This document shows, piece after piece, positions 1 to 8,544 of a stretch of DNA of 64,000 nt. This DNA comes from Paenibacillus glycinis (lineage in GTDB: Bacteria > Bacillota > Bacilli > Paenibacillales > Paenibacillaceae). A model generated the notes under the pieces. It made no database searches, was not told the origin of the DNA, and was given only the letters and a program-made list of their open reading frames with translations. The stretch is taken from positions 1 through 64,000 of the forward strand of contig NZ_JAAAMV010000020.1 of the NCBI RefSeq assembly GCF_009909185.1, in the 5' to 3' direction. Within the stretch, counting starts at the first letter, position 1; every line of letters begins with the position of its first letter. A program made the position numbers and the translations under genes.

Positions 1-1
1 G

Positions 2-1426
2 CGCGGAGCAGCGCCTGTCGCCGCCGGCCCGGCGGAGCTGCTCGCGCGGCTGCGCGCCGCGATCGACGCGCGCCAGGACGAGCTCCGCGCGCAGGCGAGC
101 CTTGCCGCGCGCCGCGGGGAACTGGCGCGCGCGCATGACCGCCTGCGCGCGCAGGAACAAACCGCCGGCGCCGCGGCGGAGATCGCGGCGCAAGCGGCCG
201 ACGCCGTCGCGGCCGGCTGGCGCGACTGGCTGACGGAGCGGACGCTTCCGCCCGCGCTGTCGCCGGAAGCGGCCATGGAGACGCTCGATCTCGCCGAGCA
301 GGCGCAGCTTCGCGTCCAAGCGCGGGACCGCGCGGCGGACAAGGCCGCGCGGCTGCGAAGCGGCATCGCCGAGTTCGAGCGATCGGTCGACGCGCTTGCG
401 GACGCGTGTCCCGAGCCCGCGTTCCGCGCCGGCGGCGACGCCGTTGCCGCGCTGCGGCTGCTGCAGGCGGAAGCCGACAGACAGGCTGCCGTGCGCGCGG
501 AGCGGGAAGAGCTGCAGAAGAAGCAGGGCGAGGTCGCCATACGCAGAAGCAGGCTCGATGCTGCGCTGTCGGAGCTGACGGCGCGGCAGGAGACGTGGTT
601 CGCGGCGGGCAAGGCGGACGGCGAATTGGCCTGGTTGAACGCGCTGGAACGATCGGAACGGTCGGCGGAGATCGAGCAGGAGCTGTTCCGGCTGAATGCG
701 CTGTTGGGCGCGGGGTTGTCGGAGACGGATCAGGCCCGGCTGGAGAGCTGGTACGACGACATGGACGAGGCCGCTTTGACCGGTAAGCTTGCGGACGCGC
801 AGCGGGAATGGACGCAGGCCGAACAGGCGCGAGCCGGCTTGTTGGAGCAGCTCGGGCGAAAGCGGCAGCGGTTGGAGCAGCTGCTCCGCGACGGGGACAG
901 GCAGCGCCTGATCGGCGAACGCGAACAAACCGCCGCCGCCCTGGAGGAGCTGATCGACAGGTACGCGGTGCTGTCGATCGGCTTGACGATGATCAAGCGG
1001 ACGAAGCGGATCATGGAGGAACAGCGCCAGCCCGGCGTGCTGCGCGAAGCGTCGAGGCTGATGGGCCTGCTGTCCGAAGGAAGGTACAAACGGATCTCCA
1101 TGCCGGAAGGCGAGCGGAGGATCGCGCTGGAAACGCAGGACGGCCGCATCGTGGAGAGCGGTTTTCTGAGCCGGGGAACGGCGGAGCAGCTCTATCTGGC
1201 GATGCGCTTCGCGCTTGCTGACGAGGCCGCCGCCGCGCATTCGCTTCCGCTGCTGCTCGACGATCCGTTCGTCAATTTCGACTATGGCCGGCTTCAAGCG
1301 GCGGCAGGCGTGCTGAAGGAGCTGGCGGAACGCCGGCAGATCGTGTTCTTCACCTGCCATGCCCATACGAAGGATTTGCTGCTGGAGCGCGTTCCGGGCG
1401 CGCGGCTGGTCCGGCTTTCCGGCTGA
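2..1426 (+). CDS. YhaN-like SMC/Rad50-type ATPase, C-terminal part (5' truncated)
   Basis: The reading frame is open from base 2, so the gene begins upstream and only its last 474 or so codons are present. The visible part is a long Ala/Arg/Glu-rich coiled coil, followed by the C-terminal half of an ABC-type head: an ABC signature-like segment 'LSRGTAEQLYLAMRFAL' and then a Walker B segment 'LPLLLDDPFVNFD'. This pattern is that of the YhaN/SbcC-type family, large DNA-repair or chromosome-associated ATPases whose Walker A lies near the N-terminus (here outside the window). In Bacillus, yhaN sits with the nuclease-like gene yhaO; the upstream neighbour cannot be seen here. The gene ends 155 bp before the end of a convergent gene. 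The family is fairly sure, the exact substrate is not. Confidence 0.8.
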   Translation, partial: RGAAPVAAGPAELLARLRAAIDARQDELRAQASLAARRGELARAHDRLRAQEQTAGAAAEIAAQAADAVAAGWRDWLTERTLPPALSPEAAMETLDLAEQAQLRVQARDRAADKAARLRSGIAEFERSVDALADACPEPAFRAGGDAVAALRLLQAEADRQAAVRAEREELQKKQGEVAIRRSRLDAALSELTARQETWFAAGKADGELAWLNALERSERSAEIEQELFRLNALLGAGLSETDQARLESWYDDMDEAALTGKLADAQREWTQAEQARAGLLEQLGRKRQRLEQLLRDGDRQRLIGEREQTAAALEELIDRYAVLSIGLTMIKRTKRIMEEQRQPGVLREASRLMGLLSEGRYKRISMPEGERRIALETQDGRIVESGFLSRGTAEQLYLAMRFALADEAAAAHSLPLLLDDPFVNFDYGRLQAAAGVLKELAERRQIVFFTCHAHTKDLLLERVPGARLVRLSG

Positions 1427-1580
1427 TGGCTGCATGAAGTTACATTCTTGCTTCTGTCGTTTGCATGGATAATTCCGTTCAACTCGGACAATCCCGGGCG
1501 TTATTGCAAGAAAACTGCCCGGCTCGGCATCCGCCGGCATGAAATCGCTCCGGCTCAAGATCCGCTGCCGAGCAAGCGTC

Positions 1581-2624
1581 TTATCGGCTGCGGATAGGGG
1601 ACTTGTGGCGAATGAGCAGAATCAGCCATCCGAGGCTGATCAAGCCGAAGATCGGATAGAGCGTGGAGAGCAGGGGGCCGAAGCCGATCTGGCTCGCGAT
1701 ATAGCAGGCGCCGAGCGTGAGAGTCGTGAGCAGCGTGCGGGACAGCTTCACGCGCTTCTGCAGCTGCAGCGTAAGCCCGTAAATGTCCGCGATGAGCGTC
1801 GTGAAGATTTCGGCGAAGATCAGAAAAATATAGATCCACTGGATGCCGTGCCCGAGCTCGCGGGCGATTCCGCCCATCGGGATGGCGAACTGCTGGATGC
1901 CGGGCATGTATACAGACAGCGCGATATGGCCGGCGATCAGCATGAAGCCGATGCCGATGCCGCCGACCCACGAGCCATAGACGATCGCCTTGCGGTCCTC
2001 GATCTCGCCGCCGAGCGGCACGAGAACGGCCTGCGCCATGGCCAGGTTAAAGGCGGCGTACAGAAACGGGGAAGCCCACACCGCGAACGGCGAGAAATCG
2101 CTCGAGAGCACCATCCAGCGGGCAGACCCAGGCGTATGGACCGTGTCGATGATGATGAGCACCGTGAACAGCAGCATGACCGGCACGACGATCGAATTGA
2201 CGGTGAGGATCGCGTTCATGCCCTTGCGGAGCAGAAGGAAGCAGCCGGCGATCGTCAGCAGCAGCCCGGATTGATACGAGATATTCCAGTTTTCCGAGAA
2301 GATCGCGCCAGCCCCGGCGAGCATGACCGCGCACACGCCGAACAGAATAATTTGCATGAAATGGCTGATCCAGCGCCCGAACCGTTCGCCGAACAGCACC
2401 TGATTGACATCCTCGTACGATTTGGCTTTCACGTCGTTCGAGATCAGCATCATCTTCGTGCCGAGCCAGACGAACATGATCGTGGCCAGCAGAATCGTCA
2501 ACGCGCCCATCACGCCGAAGCGGGTAAAAAACTGCAGGATCTCCTGCCCCGTCGCGAACCCCGCGCCGACGACCGTTCCCATATACGTAAATGCGATTTG
2601 CATGACTGTATTGATCCGTTTCAT
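1581..2624 (-). CDS. YkvI-family membrane protein
   Basis: This is a 347-residue, strongly hydrophobic protein with about ten predicted membrane segments. It starts 'MKRINTVMQIAFTYMGTVVG' and has a glycine-rich 'VVGAGFATGQEI' in the first helix. That first-helix motif and the overall length match the YkvI family (LeuT-fold-like, distantly related to amino-acid/spore-germination transporters); the substrate is unknown. The start codon has only a weak Shine-Dalgarno. It is divergent from arsB with 115 bp between them, and convergent with the YhaN-like gene. Nothing nearby points to a substrate. Confidence 0.75.
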   Translation of the reverse strand: MKRINTVMQIAFTYMGTVVGAGFATGQEILQFFTRFGVMGALTILLATIMFVWLGTKMMLISNDVKAKSYEDVNQVLFGERFGRWISHFMQIILFGVCAVMLAGAGAIFSENWNISYQSGLLLTIAGCFLLLRKGMNAILTVNSIVVPVMLLFTVLIIIDTVHTPGSARWMVLSSDFSPFAVWASPFLYAAFNLAMAQAVLVPLGGEIEDRKAIVYGSWVGGIGIGFMLIAGHIALSVYMPGIQQFAIPMGGIARELGHGIQWIYIFLIFAEIFTTLIADIYGLTLQLQKRVKLSRTLLTTLTLGACYIASQIGFGPLLSTLYPIFGLISLGWLILLIRHKSPIRSR

Positions 2625-2739
2625 CTTCCATTCATTACCTGCCTTTCGTGGACGGCCTCTTCTAAAGGTATGTCCGAGCGGGGACAGGCATGACTATTAT
2701 CCATATCCATTATCCGACGAAAGCAGTTGATCTTATCTT

Positions 2740-4026
2740 ATGGCTATGGTTTTGGCCATCGGCGTCTTTACGGTTTCGCTTGCGCTGATCATCTGGAAGC
2801 CGAAAGGGCTTCACGAAGCGCTGACCGCCTTGGTCGGGGCGGCGCTGCTGTTCGCCGCGGGCCTGCTGGAGCCGGGCGATGCGGCCTACATCTGGCATTT
2901 CGTCTGGGATGCCACCTTCTCGCTCATCGGCATCATGCTGTTTACGTCAATTCTGGATGCGAACGGCTTCTTCCGCTGGGCGGCGCTCCATATCGTGCGG
3001 CGGTTTCACGACCGGCAGCTGCGGCTGTTGATCGGCTTATGCGCGCTCGCGGCGGGCATCACGGTCTTCTTCAATAACGACGGCACGATTCTGATCATGA
3101 TTCCGATCGTGCTGGAGGTCACGGCGCTGCTGCAGCTGACGCGCAAGGCGAAGATCGCGTTCCTGCTCGGCGTCGGCTTGATGGCGGATACGGCGAGCGC
3201 GCCGCTCATGATGAGCAATTTGACGAATATATTGACGGCGGATTTCTTCGACCTGACGTTCGAGGATTACGCGCGCACGATGCTGCTCCCGGGACTCGCG
3301 GCCATCGCGGCCACGATCGCGGTCACTGCCGGCTACTTCGGGAGAAACATTCGTTCGGAGGAAAATCGGCTTGAAGCGCCGCATGCCTTTCCGGAGCCGG
3401 CTTCGGCGATCTCGGACCGGAAGCTGTTCAGGCTGTCGTGGCTCATCGTCGGCTTCATGATGGCGGGTTATTTATTCTCGGGGAGGCTGGGGCTTTCGGT
3501 GGCGTTCATCGCGCTCGGCGGAGCGGCCGTTCAGTGGGCGGCTAGCATGGCTTCGGGGATGGGGAACATTCGCGCGACCATTCGGCGAACGCCTTGGTCC
3601 ATCGTCGTGTTCGCGTTGTCGATGAACCTGATCGTGTACAGCTTGTACCTGCATGGCGCCGTTGCTTGGTTTCCGCGCGCGCTGGAGCCGATGACGGACA
3701 GCGGTTCGTTCGCGGGCATTCTCGGATCGGGGGCCTTGTTCTCGCTGCTGAGCGCGGGGGTCAACAATTTACCGGCCGTGCTGGTGTCTTCGCTGGCCAT
3801 TCAGGAATCCGGAGGTCCGCATTACTTGCCGTACGCCAGTCTGCTCGGCACCTCGGTAGGGGCCAAGCTGACGCCGATCGGTTCCCTTGCGACGCTGCTT
3901 TGGCTGCAGCTGCTGCGGAAAGGCGGCATCGACATGTCATGGCGGGAATATGCCAAATACGGACTGGCGCTTACGCTGCCGATCTTGTTTTGCGCTTTGC
4001 TGACCTTATGGCTGGTCGTCGGCTGA
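2740..4026 (+). CDS. arsB: ArsB-type arsenite efflux permease
   Basis: A 428-residue integral membrane protein, the usual ArsB length. The N-terminus combines 'LIIWKPKGL' with 'HFVWDATFSLIGIMLFTSIL' and 'FFRWAALHIVRR', followed by 'FFNNDGTILIMIPIVLE' and 'MADTASAPLMMSNLTNI', all hallmarks of the ArsB branch of the ion-transporter superfamily. ArsB exports arsenite/antimonite, alone using the membrane potential or with the ArsA ATPase. It stands without arsR, arsC or arsA, so regulation and the arsenate branch are missing locally. The start region lacks a good Shine-Dalgarno; an ATG two codons downstream is an alternative start. Its last 21 bases overlap the end of the convergent lipoprotein gene. 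A related carboxylate or Na+/H+ antiporter of the same superfamily is the main alternative. Confidence 0.8.
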   Translation: MAMVLAIGVFTVSLALIIWKPKGLHEALTALVGAALLFAAGLLEPGDAAYIWHFVWDATFSLIGIMLFTSILDANGFFRWAALHIVRRFHDRQLRLLIGLCALAAGITVFFNNDGTILIMIPIVLEVTALLQLTRKAKIAFLLGVGLMADTASAPLMMSNLTNILTADFFDLTFEDYARTMLLPGLAAIAATIAVTAGYFGRNIRSEENRLEAPHAFPEPASAISDRKLFRLSWLIVGFMMAGYLFSGRLGLSVAFIALGGAAVQWAASMASGMGNIRATIRRTPWSIVVFALSMNLIVYSLYLHGAVAWFPRALEPMTDSGSFAGILGSGALFSLLSAGVNNLPAVLVSSLAIQESGGPHYLPYASLLGTSVGAKLTPIGSLATLLWLQLLRKGGIDMSWREYAKYGLALTLPILFCALLTLWLVVG

Positions 4027-4725
4027 GAAGAGCTTGATCGAGAGAATCCGGCTGTTTCGCGGGTCGAGATCGAGCTTCAGCAATGCGCCCTTCGCTTTGT
4101 AAGCAAGCACGCTGGACGTATGCGTGTCCGGTTTGCCCAGCTTCTTGACGGCGTCCGCTTCGTTATCGCCGATGCGAAGTCCGCCCAAGCCGGCAGCCGC
4201 CGTCTTGTCGAACACTTCCACGAACTTTACCGCGCCGGCGGCGGTGTAGCCGAGCGCGAAGGCCGCGTATTCCTCGACCGTCAATTTGCCGTCCTCGTCG
4301 TCGAGCGCGTAGGTGTCGTTCGGCTTGCCGAGCTTCTTGACGGCCGACGCGCGTGCGTCGCCGATTCCGACACCGAGCAGCTTCGGCGTCTCGGCATGCC
4401 AAGCATCCTCGGCTTTGCCCGCCGGCGGGGAGGATTTACCGGGTTTGCCGCCCGAGGATTCCGCGGTGGCGTCGGAGTTCGCGGCGTTAATCCCGGCGTC
4501 CGGGAGGTTGTCCGTCACCGGGACGACGGAGCCGTCTTCGGTATCGTAGGTTTTCTGAGGGCTGTCCGATCGGACGTCAGGATGATGCGCTTGCGCGGCG
4601 GCATCGCCGGCGGCGGCATCGAGACCGGCCGGACCGGCATAGTCCAGCTCGCAGCCCGTAACGGCGATGGCCAGCAGCACGGCAGCAGCCGCGATCGCGG
4701 CTTGTTTGGCCTGAAGCGATTTCAT
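4006..4725 (-). CDS. lipoprotein with two tandem BamE/SmpA-like repeats
   Basis: A 239-residue protein with a lipoprotein signal peptide (lipobox 'AVTGC', Cys25), then a low-complexity Ala/Asp/Ser linker to about residue 110. Two copies of a roughly 50-60-residue module follow, opening with 'GIGDARASAVKKLGKPN' and 'RIGDNEADAVKKLGKPD'. The G-x-x-x-x-x-V-x-x-LG-x-P pattern resembles short BamE/SmpA-type or DUF4309-like folds, which often bind other envelope proteins. No function can be assigned. The gene is divergent from xpt and convergent with arsB, overlapping it by 21 bp. A good Shine-Dalgarno (AGGAGG region just upstream of the ATG, minus strand) supports the start. Confidence 0.65.
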   Translation of the reverse strand: MKSLQAKQAAIAAAAVLLAIAVTGCELDYAGPAGLDAAAGDAAAQAHHPDVRSDSPQKTYDTEDGSVVPVTDNLPDAGINAANSDATAESSGGKPGKSSPPAGKAEDAWHAETPKLLGVGIGDARASAVKKLGKPNDTYALDDEDGKLTVEEYAAFALGYTAAGAVKFVEVFDKTAAAGLGGLRIGDNEADAVKKLGKPDTHTSSVLAYKAKGALLKLDLDPRNSRILSIKLFSADDQP

Positions 4726-4816
4726 GACGGGATAACCTCCTGCTTAGGCAGTGGAATGATTTTGTAAGGACTTTGTTATGTAATAGACGCAACAGATGGA
4801 AAAAAGTTGCAGCGGG

Positions 4817-4838
4817 CCGCGCGACTCGCGGTATTTTT
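4817..4838 (+). terminator. terminator-like hairpin in the xpt leader
   Basis: CCGCG-cgact-CGCGG is followed by TATTTTT. It lies between divergent genes and about 80 bp upstream of the xpt start, so it would act as a leader attenuator rather than an operon end. The stem is only 5 bp, so it may be fortuitous. Confidence 0.25.
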
Positions 4839-4914
4839 AACCCTCATCGGTTGCGTGAATCCCCTGCCATATGGTAACTTTAACGGAAAAAGATTTTTGG
4901 TGGAGGGAACGCGA

Positions 4915-5487
4915 ATGGAACTGTTAAAAGAACGCATTCTGCGCGAAGCGACGATTATTAATCAAGATGTGCTGAAGCTGGATGCGCTGCTCAATCATCA
5001 GGTCGATCCGCAGTTAACGCTGGAGATGGGCAAGGAATTCGCGCGCCTGTTCGCCGAGACGCCAATCACGAAAGTCATCACCGTCGAATCGTCCGGCATT
5101 CCGGTCGCGTTCACGACCGCCATGGCGCTGAACGTCCCGCTGGTGTTCGCGCGCCGCAAGAAGACGCTGATCGCCGATCCGGATTCGTATTCCGAGCGCG
5201 TCCCTTCGTTTACCAAAGGCATCGTAACGGACATCATGGTTTCCCGCCAATTCCTGACGGAGCAGGATACGGTGCTCTTCATCGACGATATCATCGCCAA
5301 CGGGGATGCGGCGCGGGGCTTGATCAAAATCATCGACCGCTCCGGCGCGAAGCTGGCCGGTCTCGGCATCGTCGTGGAGAAATCGTTCCAGGCCGGCGCG
5401 CGCACGATCCGCGAGCAGGGTATCCGCGTGGAATCGCTTGCCCGAATCGCCTCGCTCGAGGGCGGCAAAATCCGCTTCGAAACCTAG
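4915..5487 (+). CDS. xpt: xanthine phosphoribosyltransferase
   Basis: A 190-residue protein (B. subtilis Xpt is 194), converting xanthine plus PRPP to XMP in purine salvage. It starts 'MELLKERILREATIINQDVL' and carries the PRPP-binding loop 'VLFIDDIIANGDAARG' at residues 121-136. The substrate-loop region 'TVESSGIPVAFTTA' matches Xpt rather than adenine or hypoxanthine enzymes. The frame stays open for 36 codons upstream, but the ATG at 4915 is preceded by GGTGGAGGGA, a good Shine-Dalgarno, and gives the family length. In Bacillus, xpt is under a purine riboswitch; no such aptamer core was found in the leader. It stands alone here, with no pbuX partner. Confidence 0.92.
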   Translation: MELLKERILREATIINQDVLKLDALLNHQVDPQLTLEMGKEFARLFAETPITKVITVESSGIPVAFTTAMALNVPLVFARRKKTLIADPDSYSERVPSFTKGIVTDIMVSRQFLTEQDTVLFIDDIIANGDAARGLIKIIDRSGAKLAGLGIVVEKSFQAGARTIREQGIRVESLARIASLEGGKIRFET

Positions 5488-5504
5488 GTTCCATAATCAG
5501 CATC

Positions 5505-5533
5505 TTTTCGAGACTCGCGTTTTGACTTATAAT
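5505..5533 (+). promoter_or_regulatory. possible sigma-A promoter of the 106-residue gene
   Basis: A perfect TATAAT (5528-5533) sits 32 bp before the start codon; the best -35 at 17-bp spacing, TTTTCG, is weak. Confidence 0.35.
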
Positions 5534-5565
5534 GTTCATAAGTACGGATGGGGGAGGCACAAAAT

Positions 5566-5886
5566 ATGGCTAATCTATCAGCTGAGTATTTATTAACCAA
5601 GTTGTCGGACGCGAAAAACCATTTTGAACGTGCGCTCGATTGTAAGCATACGGAGTTCGATGACTTGTATCCTTATATGATCGAACATCCCCAGTTTTTC
5701 TGGTATAAGCGCTACGTCGCTTGGTCGGAGCTTTTGACGATCGTCAAACTGTCGGAAGAGATCGAGATTGACTGGAAGGGCCAATTCACGGAGAAACAGT
5801 CGGAATACATTACAAGCCGCGTGATGTCTTCGCGCGTGCTGGACGAATGGTACGAAACGAACGATTCCAAGGAACACGTCAGCTAA
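5566..5886 (+). CDS. small conserved-looking protein of unknown function
   Basis: A 106-residue acidic protein without signal peptide or membrane segment ('MANLSAEYLLTKLSDAKNHF...'), rich in aromatic residues, with a predicted mainly helical fold. The ATG at 5566 follows GGGGAGGC at a good distance; the frame extends six codons upstream. A perfect -10 box lies just upstream and a hairpin follows the stop, so it looks like a monocistronic gene. I do not recognise the family. Codon use fits the neighbours. It is probably a real gene because of its defined signals, but no function can be given. Confidence 0.7.
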   Translation: MANLSAEYLLTKLSDAKNHFERALDCKHTEFDDLYPYMIEHPQFFWYKRYVAWSELLTIVKLSEEIEIDWKGQFTEKQSEYITSRVMSSRVLDEWYETNDSKEHVS

Positions 5887-5901
5887 ATCGGAAACGAACG
5901 G

Positions 5902-5943
5902 GAACCTCAATGCCTGCGCAAGCCGCGGGATTGAGGTTCTTTG
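5902..5943 (+). terminator. intrinsic terminator (weak U-tract)
   Basis: The 9-bp stem GAACCTCAA / TTGAGGTTC has a 20-nt partly structured loop and is followed by TTTG. It lies 15 bp after the stop of the 106-residue gene. Confidence 0.55.
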
Positions 5944-6034
5944 AACATGCGGGGGCGAGCCGGGTTGCGCGCGGAATGCGGATTCGGCAGTCGACGCAAG
6001 GTTGGCATTTAGAAAGCAAAGGGCGGGAAGACGC

Positions 6035-6244
6035 ATGATTACGGAAGAACAACTGGATCGTTACCGGATCGAAGGCACGCCGCTGCGCGTCGTCCGCGAC
6101 AACATCGAAACGAACGACGTGCTCGGCATCGTCGTCGCCTGGGACGCGGAAAGCGTCGTGATCCGCAAACGGAGCCGCAAAGTGGTGAAACTAAGCCGCA
6201 GCTACGTCTATGAGCCGGTCACCGTGCCGCGGAGCGAGGTCTGA
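6035..6244 (+). CDS. small basic protein of unknown function
   Basis: A 69-residue protein beginning 'MITEEQLDRYRIEGTPLRVV'. The middle is strand-rich ('VLGIVVAWDAESVVIRKRSRKVVKLSR') with a basic cluster, which would suit a small SH3/Sm-like beta barrel with possible nucleic-acid contact; that is only inference. The frame continues 11 codons upstream, but the ATG at 6035 is preceded by GGGCGGGAAG at the right distance. It lies between the terminator of the previous gene and the promoter of tRNA-Leu. Family not recognised. Confidence 0.55.
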   Translation: MITEEQLDRYRIEGTPLRVVRDNIETNDVLGIVVAWDAESVVIRKRSRKVVKLSRSYVYEPVTVPRSEV

Positions 6245-6318
6245 CGGCCGCGGGACCGATCGATTCGGTTCGCGCGATCGGACGCTATTGTTTGAAAATT
6301 TGAACTTTGCGGCTTGTC

Positions 6319-6348
6319 TTGACTTAGATGGCGGCCGGATGCTACTAT
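6319..6348 (+). promoter_or_regulatory. promoter of tRNA-Leu copy 1
   Basis: TTGACT (6319-6324), 18-bp spacer, TACTAT (6343-6348), 43 bp before the mature tRNA. The other two copies use the same -35 hexamer type and the same 18-bp spacing. Confidence 0.55.
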
Positions 6349-6390
6349 AAAAAACGTGATTGCGGCATAGCCGCGGTCGATCTGCCAGAT

Positions 6391-6474
6391 GCGGTCGTGG
6401 CGGAATTGGCAGACGCGCTAGATTCAGGTTCTAGTGGTGTAACAGCCGTGGAGGTTCGAGTCCTCTCGACCGCA
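6391..6474 (+). tRNA. tRNA-Leu (anticodon CAG), copy 1, no encoded CCA
   Basis: An 84-nt class II tRNA. The acceptor stem is GCGGTCG (6391-6397) / CGACCGC (6467-6473) with discriminator A6474. The anticodon stem CTAGA/TCTAG encloses loop TTCAGGT, anticodon CAG at 6425-6427. A long variable arm and the T-loop TTCGAGT are present. The 3' CCA is not encoded (TAT follows), unlike the other two copies. An ATCTG-C-CAGAT inverted repeat stands just before the 5' end. Confidence 0.97.
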
Positions 6475-6490
6475 TATCTTCATCAACAAC

Positions 6491-6533
6491 AAGCTTCCGA
6501 TCTGCATATTCCAGCAGGTAGGGGGCTTTTTTT
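6491..6533 (+). terminator. terminator after tRNA-Leu copy 1
   Basis: An interrupted stem (AAGC..CC..CTGC / GCAG..GG..GCTT) is followed by seven T. It lies 16 bp after the tRNA. Confidence 0.6.
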
Positions 6534-6732
6534 GATCTCTGCCGCGCTTGCGATTCAGGCAGGCATCCTCCCCCCATGTTCGGCATTCCCGGCTAGTCCC
6601 GTTTCCCGTTTTGCTCCAATCTGGTAACGATTTCAGCACGACAACACAGACACGAAGCGTTCGTTATGTAAGCGCTGTCCGCCGCTCGCCCTTCACCGAA
6701 AACGATCGCTGTCGCAGGGAGGAGATACGAGA

Positions 6733-8544
6733 ATGAAGCTGTGGTCGCTGCTGGCGCTCCCTTTTCGCCGTTTGCTGATCCGCAACAAAATCATCGCGGT
6801 CTACATACCGCTCATCCTGATTCCGCTGTTCGCGCTGGGCTACTTCACCAGCCACTTGTTCACCAATTCGCTGATCGCCATGACGAAGGAAAACGTGCGG
6901 GACGAATCGACCTTGATCCTGACCAGAATCGATTCGATGATCCGCAACGCGGAAAGCAGCGCCAATACGATGATGGAGGACTTCAACCATATCTACGAGA
7001 ATTTCCCCGCTCCCCTGACGCCGTTTCAAGAGAACCAGCTGCGCATTCAAATGCAGGCGCAGTTCAGCGTCGATCTGCTTAATTTTCCCGATATCGATTC
7101 CGCCGCTTTCATCGATGCGCGCGGACAGCTGTATACGTCGTATTTCCCCGCCAGGGACGGGGACCGCAAGGTCTTCGACAGCGGGCTGATCGCGAAGATC
7201 GACGAAATGCCGAGCTACGGCGTCAACAACTGGTTTCCGATGCAGCGGCGGGACTATCTCGTCACCGATCCGAACGTGCCGGTGCTGTCGATCGGCAAGC
7301 AGATCATCGATCTGAAGTACGGCCGCTCGCTCGGCATCCTCGTCGTCAACATCAAGGAGAGCGCGATTTCCGCCGTCTACGACAAAATGGGCGCAAGCGG
7401 CAGCGAGCATTTCATGATAGTCGACCGTCAAGGAACGGTCGTCTCCTCGCCCGATAAATCGGAGCTTCTGCAGCCGATGCGGGATGAGCGACTGCGCGGC
7501 TTGATTCAGTCGAAGCCGTCGTTCTCGGATATGCTGCGCACCAGGTCGGGCGAGAATCTCGTTACGAGCGCGACGTACGAGAAGCTCGGGTGGAAGCTGG
7601 TCAATATCGTGCCGCAGGCGGCGATTACGGCGGATATTCGCAAAAATATCCGGATGACGGTCCTCATCGGCGCGATCTGCCTGGTGTTCGCGCTGATCGG
7701 CGCCGGCCTGCTCTCGCGCGTGATCGTCGGTCCGCTGCAGCAGTTGGCGAAGGCGATGCGGCGGGTGAAGGAGGTCGACCTGGCGGCGTCGGCGCGAAAC
7801 GACTCGGCGGACGAGATCGGCCTGCTGGCATCCGTGTTCAATTCGATGATCTCGCGCATGAAGGAGCTGCTCCAGCGGGTGGAGGAGGAGCAGCGGAGGA
7901 AGAAGGAGTACGAGCTGGCGCTGATTCATGCCCAGATCAAGCCGCATTTTCTGTACAATACGCTCGATCTGATCTACCTGCTGAACGACATGGGCCGCAG
8001 CCGCGAGGCGCGCGACACGACGAAGTCGCTTGCCGACTTCTATCGCGTCGCGCTCAGCAAGGGCAGCGAGATGATCACGCTCGGCGAGGAGATCAAGAAT
8101 GCCCGCGATTATCTGACCGTTCAGCATACCCGCTATCCGGACGTGTTCGACTTCCGCGTCGAGCTGCCGCCGGACGTGCTGCGGGCGATGATTCCCAAGC
8201 TGTCGATCCAGCCGCTTGCGGAAAACGCGATCTACCACGGGCTGAAGGTGAAGGGGAGTCCCGGCACGCTGCGGATCGGCGGATTCCGCGACGAGCAGAC
8301 GGTGACGATCGTCGTCAGCGACGACGGCATCGGCATGACGGAGAGCAAGCTGAGCGCGATATGGCAGCGGGAATCCGGCGGCGGCGAGCAGCCCGTCTCG
8401 TTCGGAATCTACAGCGTGCATGAACGGATCCGGCTGTATTTCGGCGAAGAGTATGGCGTGACGATCAGCAGCGCGGAGGGTCGCGGCACCGAGGTTCGCA
8501 TCCGGCTGCCGCTGGAGAGGCAAAGGAGGGATTGGCATGCATAA
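6733..8544 (+). CDS. YesM-type sensor histidine kinase, locus A
   Basis: A 603-residue membrane kinase. TM1 is at about residues 20-40, a large extracellular sensor domain follows to about 305, TM2 at about 307-327, and a HAMP linker. The phospho-acceptor is His405 in 'KPHFLYNTLD', the His_kinase motif of this family. The HATPase domain carries N-box 'LAENAIYHGL' (about 496-505) and G-box 'SDDGIGM' (about 530). It should sense an extracellular sugar or sugar-bound binding protein and phosphorylate the YesN-type regulator whose start overlaps its end by 8 bp. The ATG follows GGAGGAGA. The importer genes just downstream are its likely targets. Confidence 0.92.
   Translation: MKLWSLLALPFRRLLIRNKIIAVYIPLILIPLFALGYFTSHLFTNSLIAMTKENVRDESTLILTRIDSMIRNAESSANTMMEDFNHIYENFPAPLTPFQENQLRIQMQAQFSVDLLNFPDIDSAAFIDARGQLYTSYFPARDGDRKVFDSGLIAKIDEMPSYGVNNWFPMQRRDYLVTDPNVPVLSIGKQIIDLKYGRSLGILVVNIKESAISAVYDKMGASGSEHFMIVDRQGTVVSSPDKSELLQPMRDERLRGLIQSKPSFSDMLRTRSGENLVTSATYEKLGWKLVNIVPQAAITADIRKNIRMTVLIGAICLVFALIGAGLLSRVIVGPLQQLAKAMRRVKEVDLAASARNDSADEIGLLASVFNSMISRMKELLQRVEEEQRRKKEYELALIHAQIKPHFLYNTLDLIYLLNDMGRSREARDTTKSLADFYRVALSKGSEMITLGEEIKNARDYLTVQHTRYPDVFDFRVELPPDVLRAMIPKLSIQPLAENAIYHGLKVKGSPGTLRIGGFRDEQTVTIVVSDDGIGMTESKLSAIWQRESGGGEQPVSFGIYSVHERIRLYFGEEYGVTISSAEGRGTEVRIRLPLERQRRDWHA

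Noticed and set aside
4740-4914. Purine riboswitch before xpt
   Set aside because: The conserved junction and loop sequences of the aptamer are not there.
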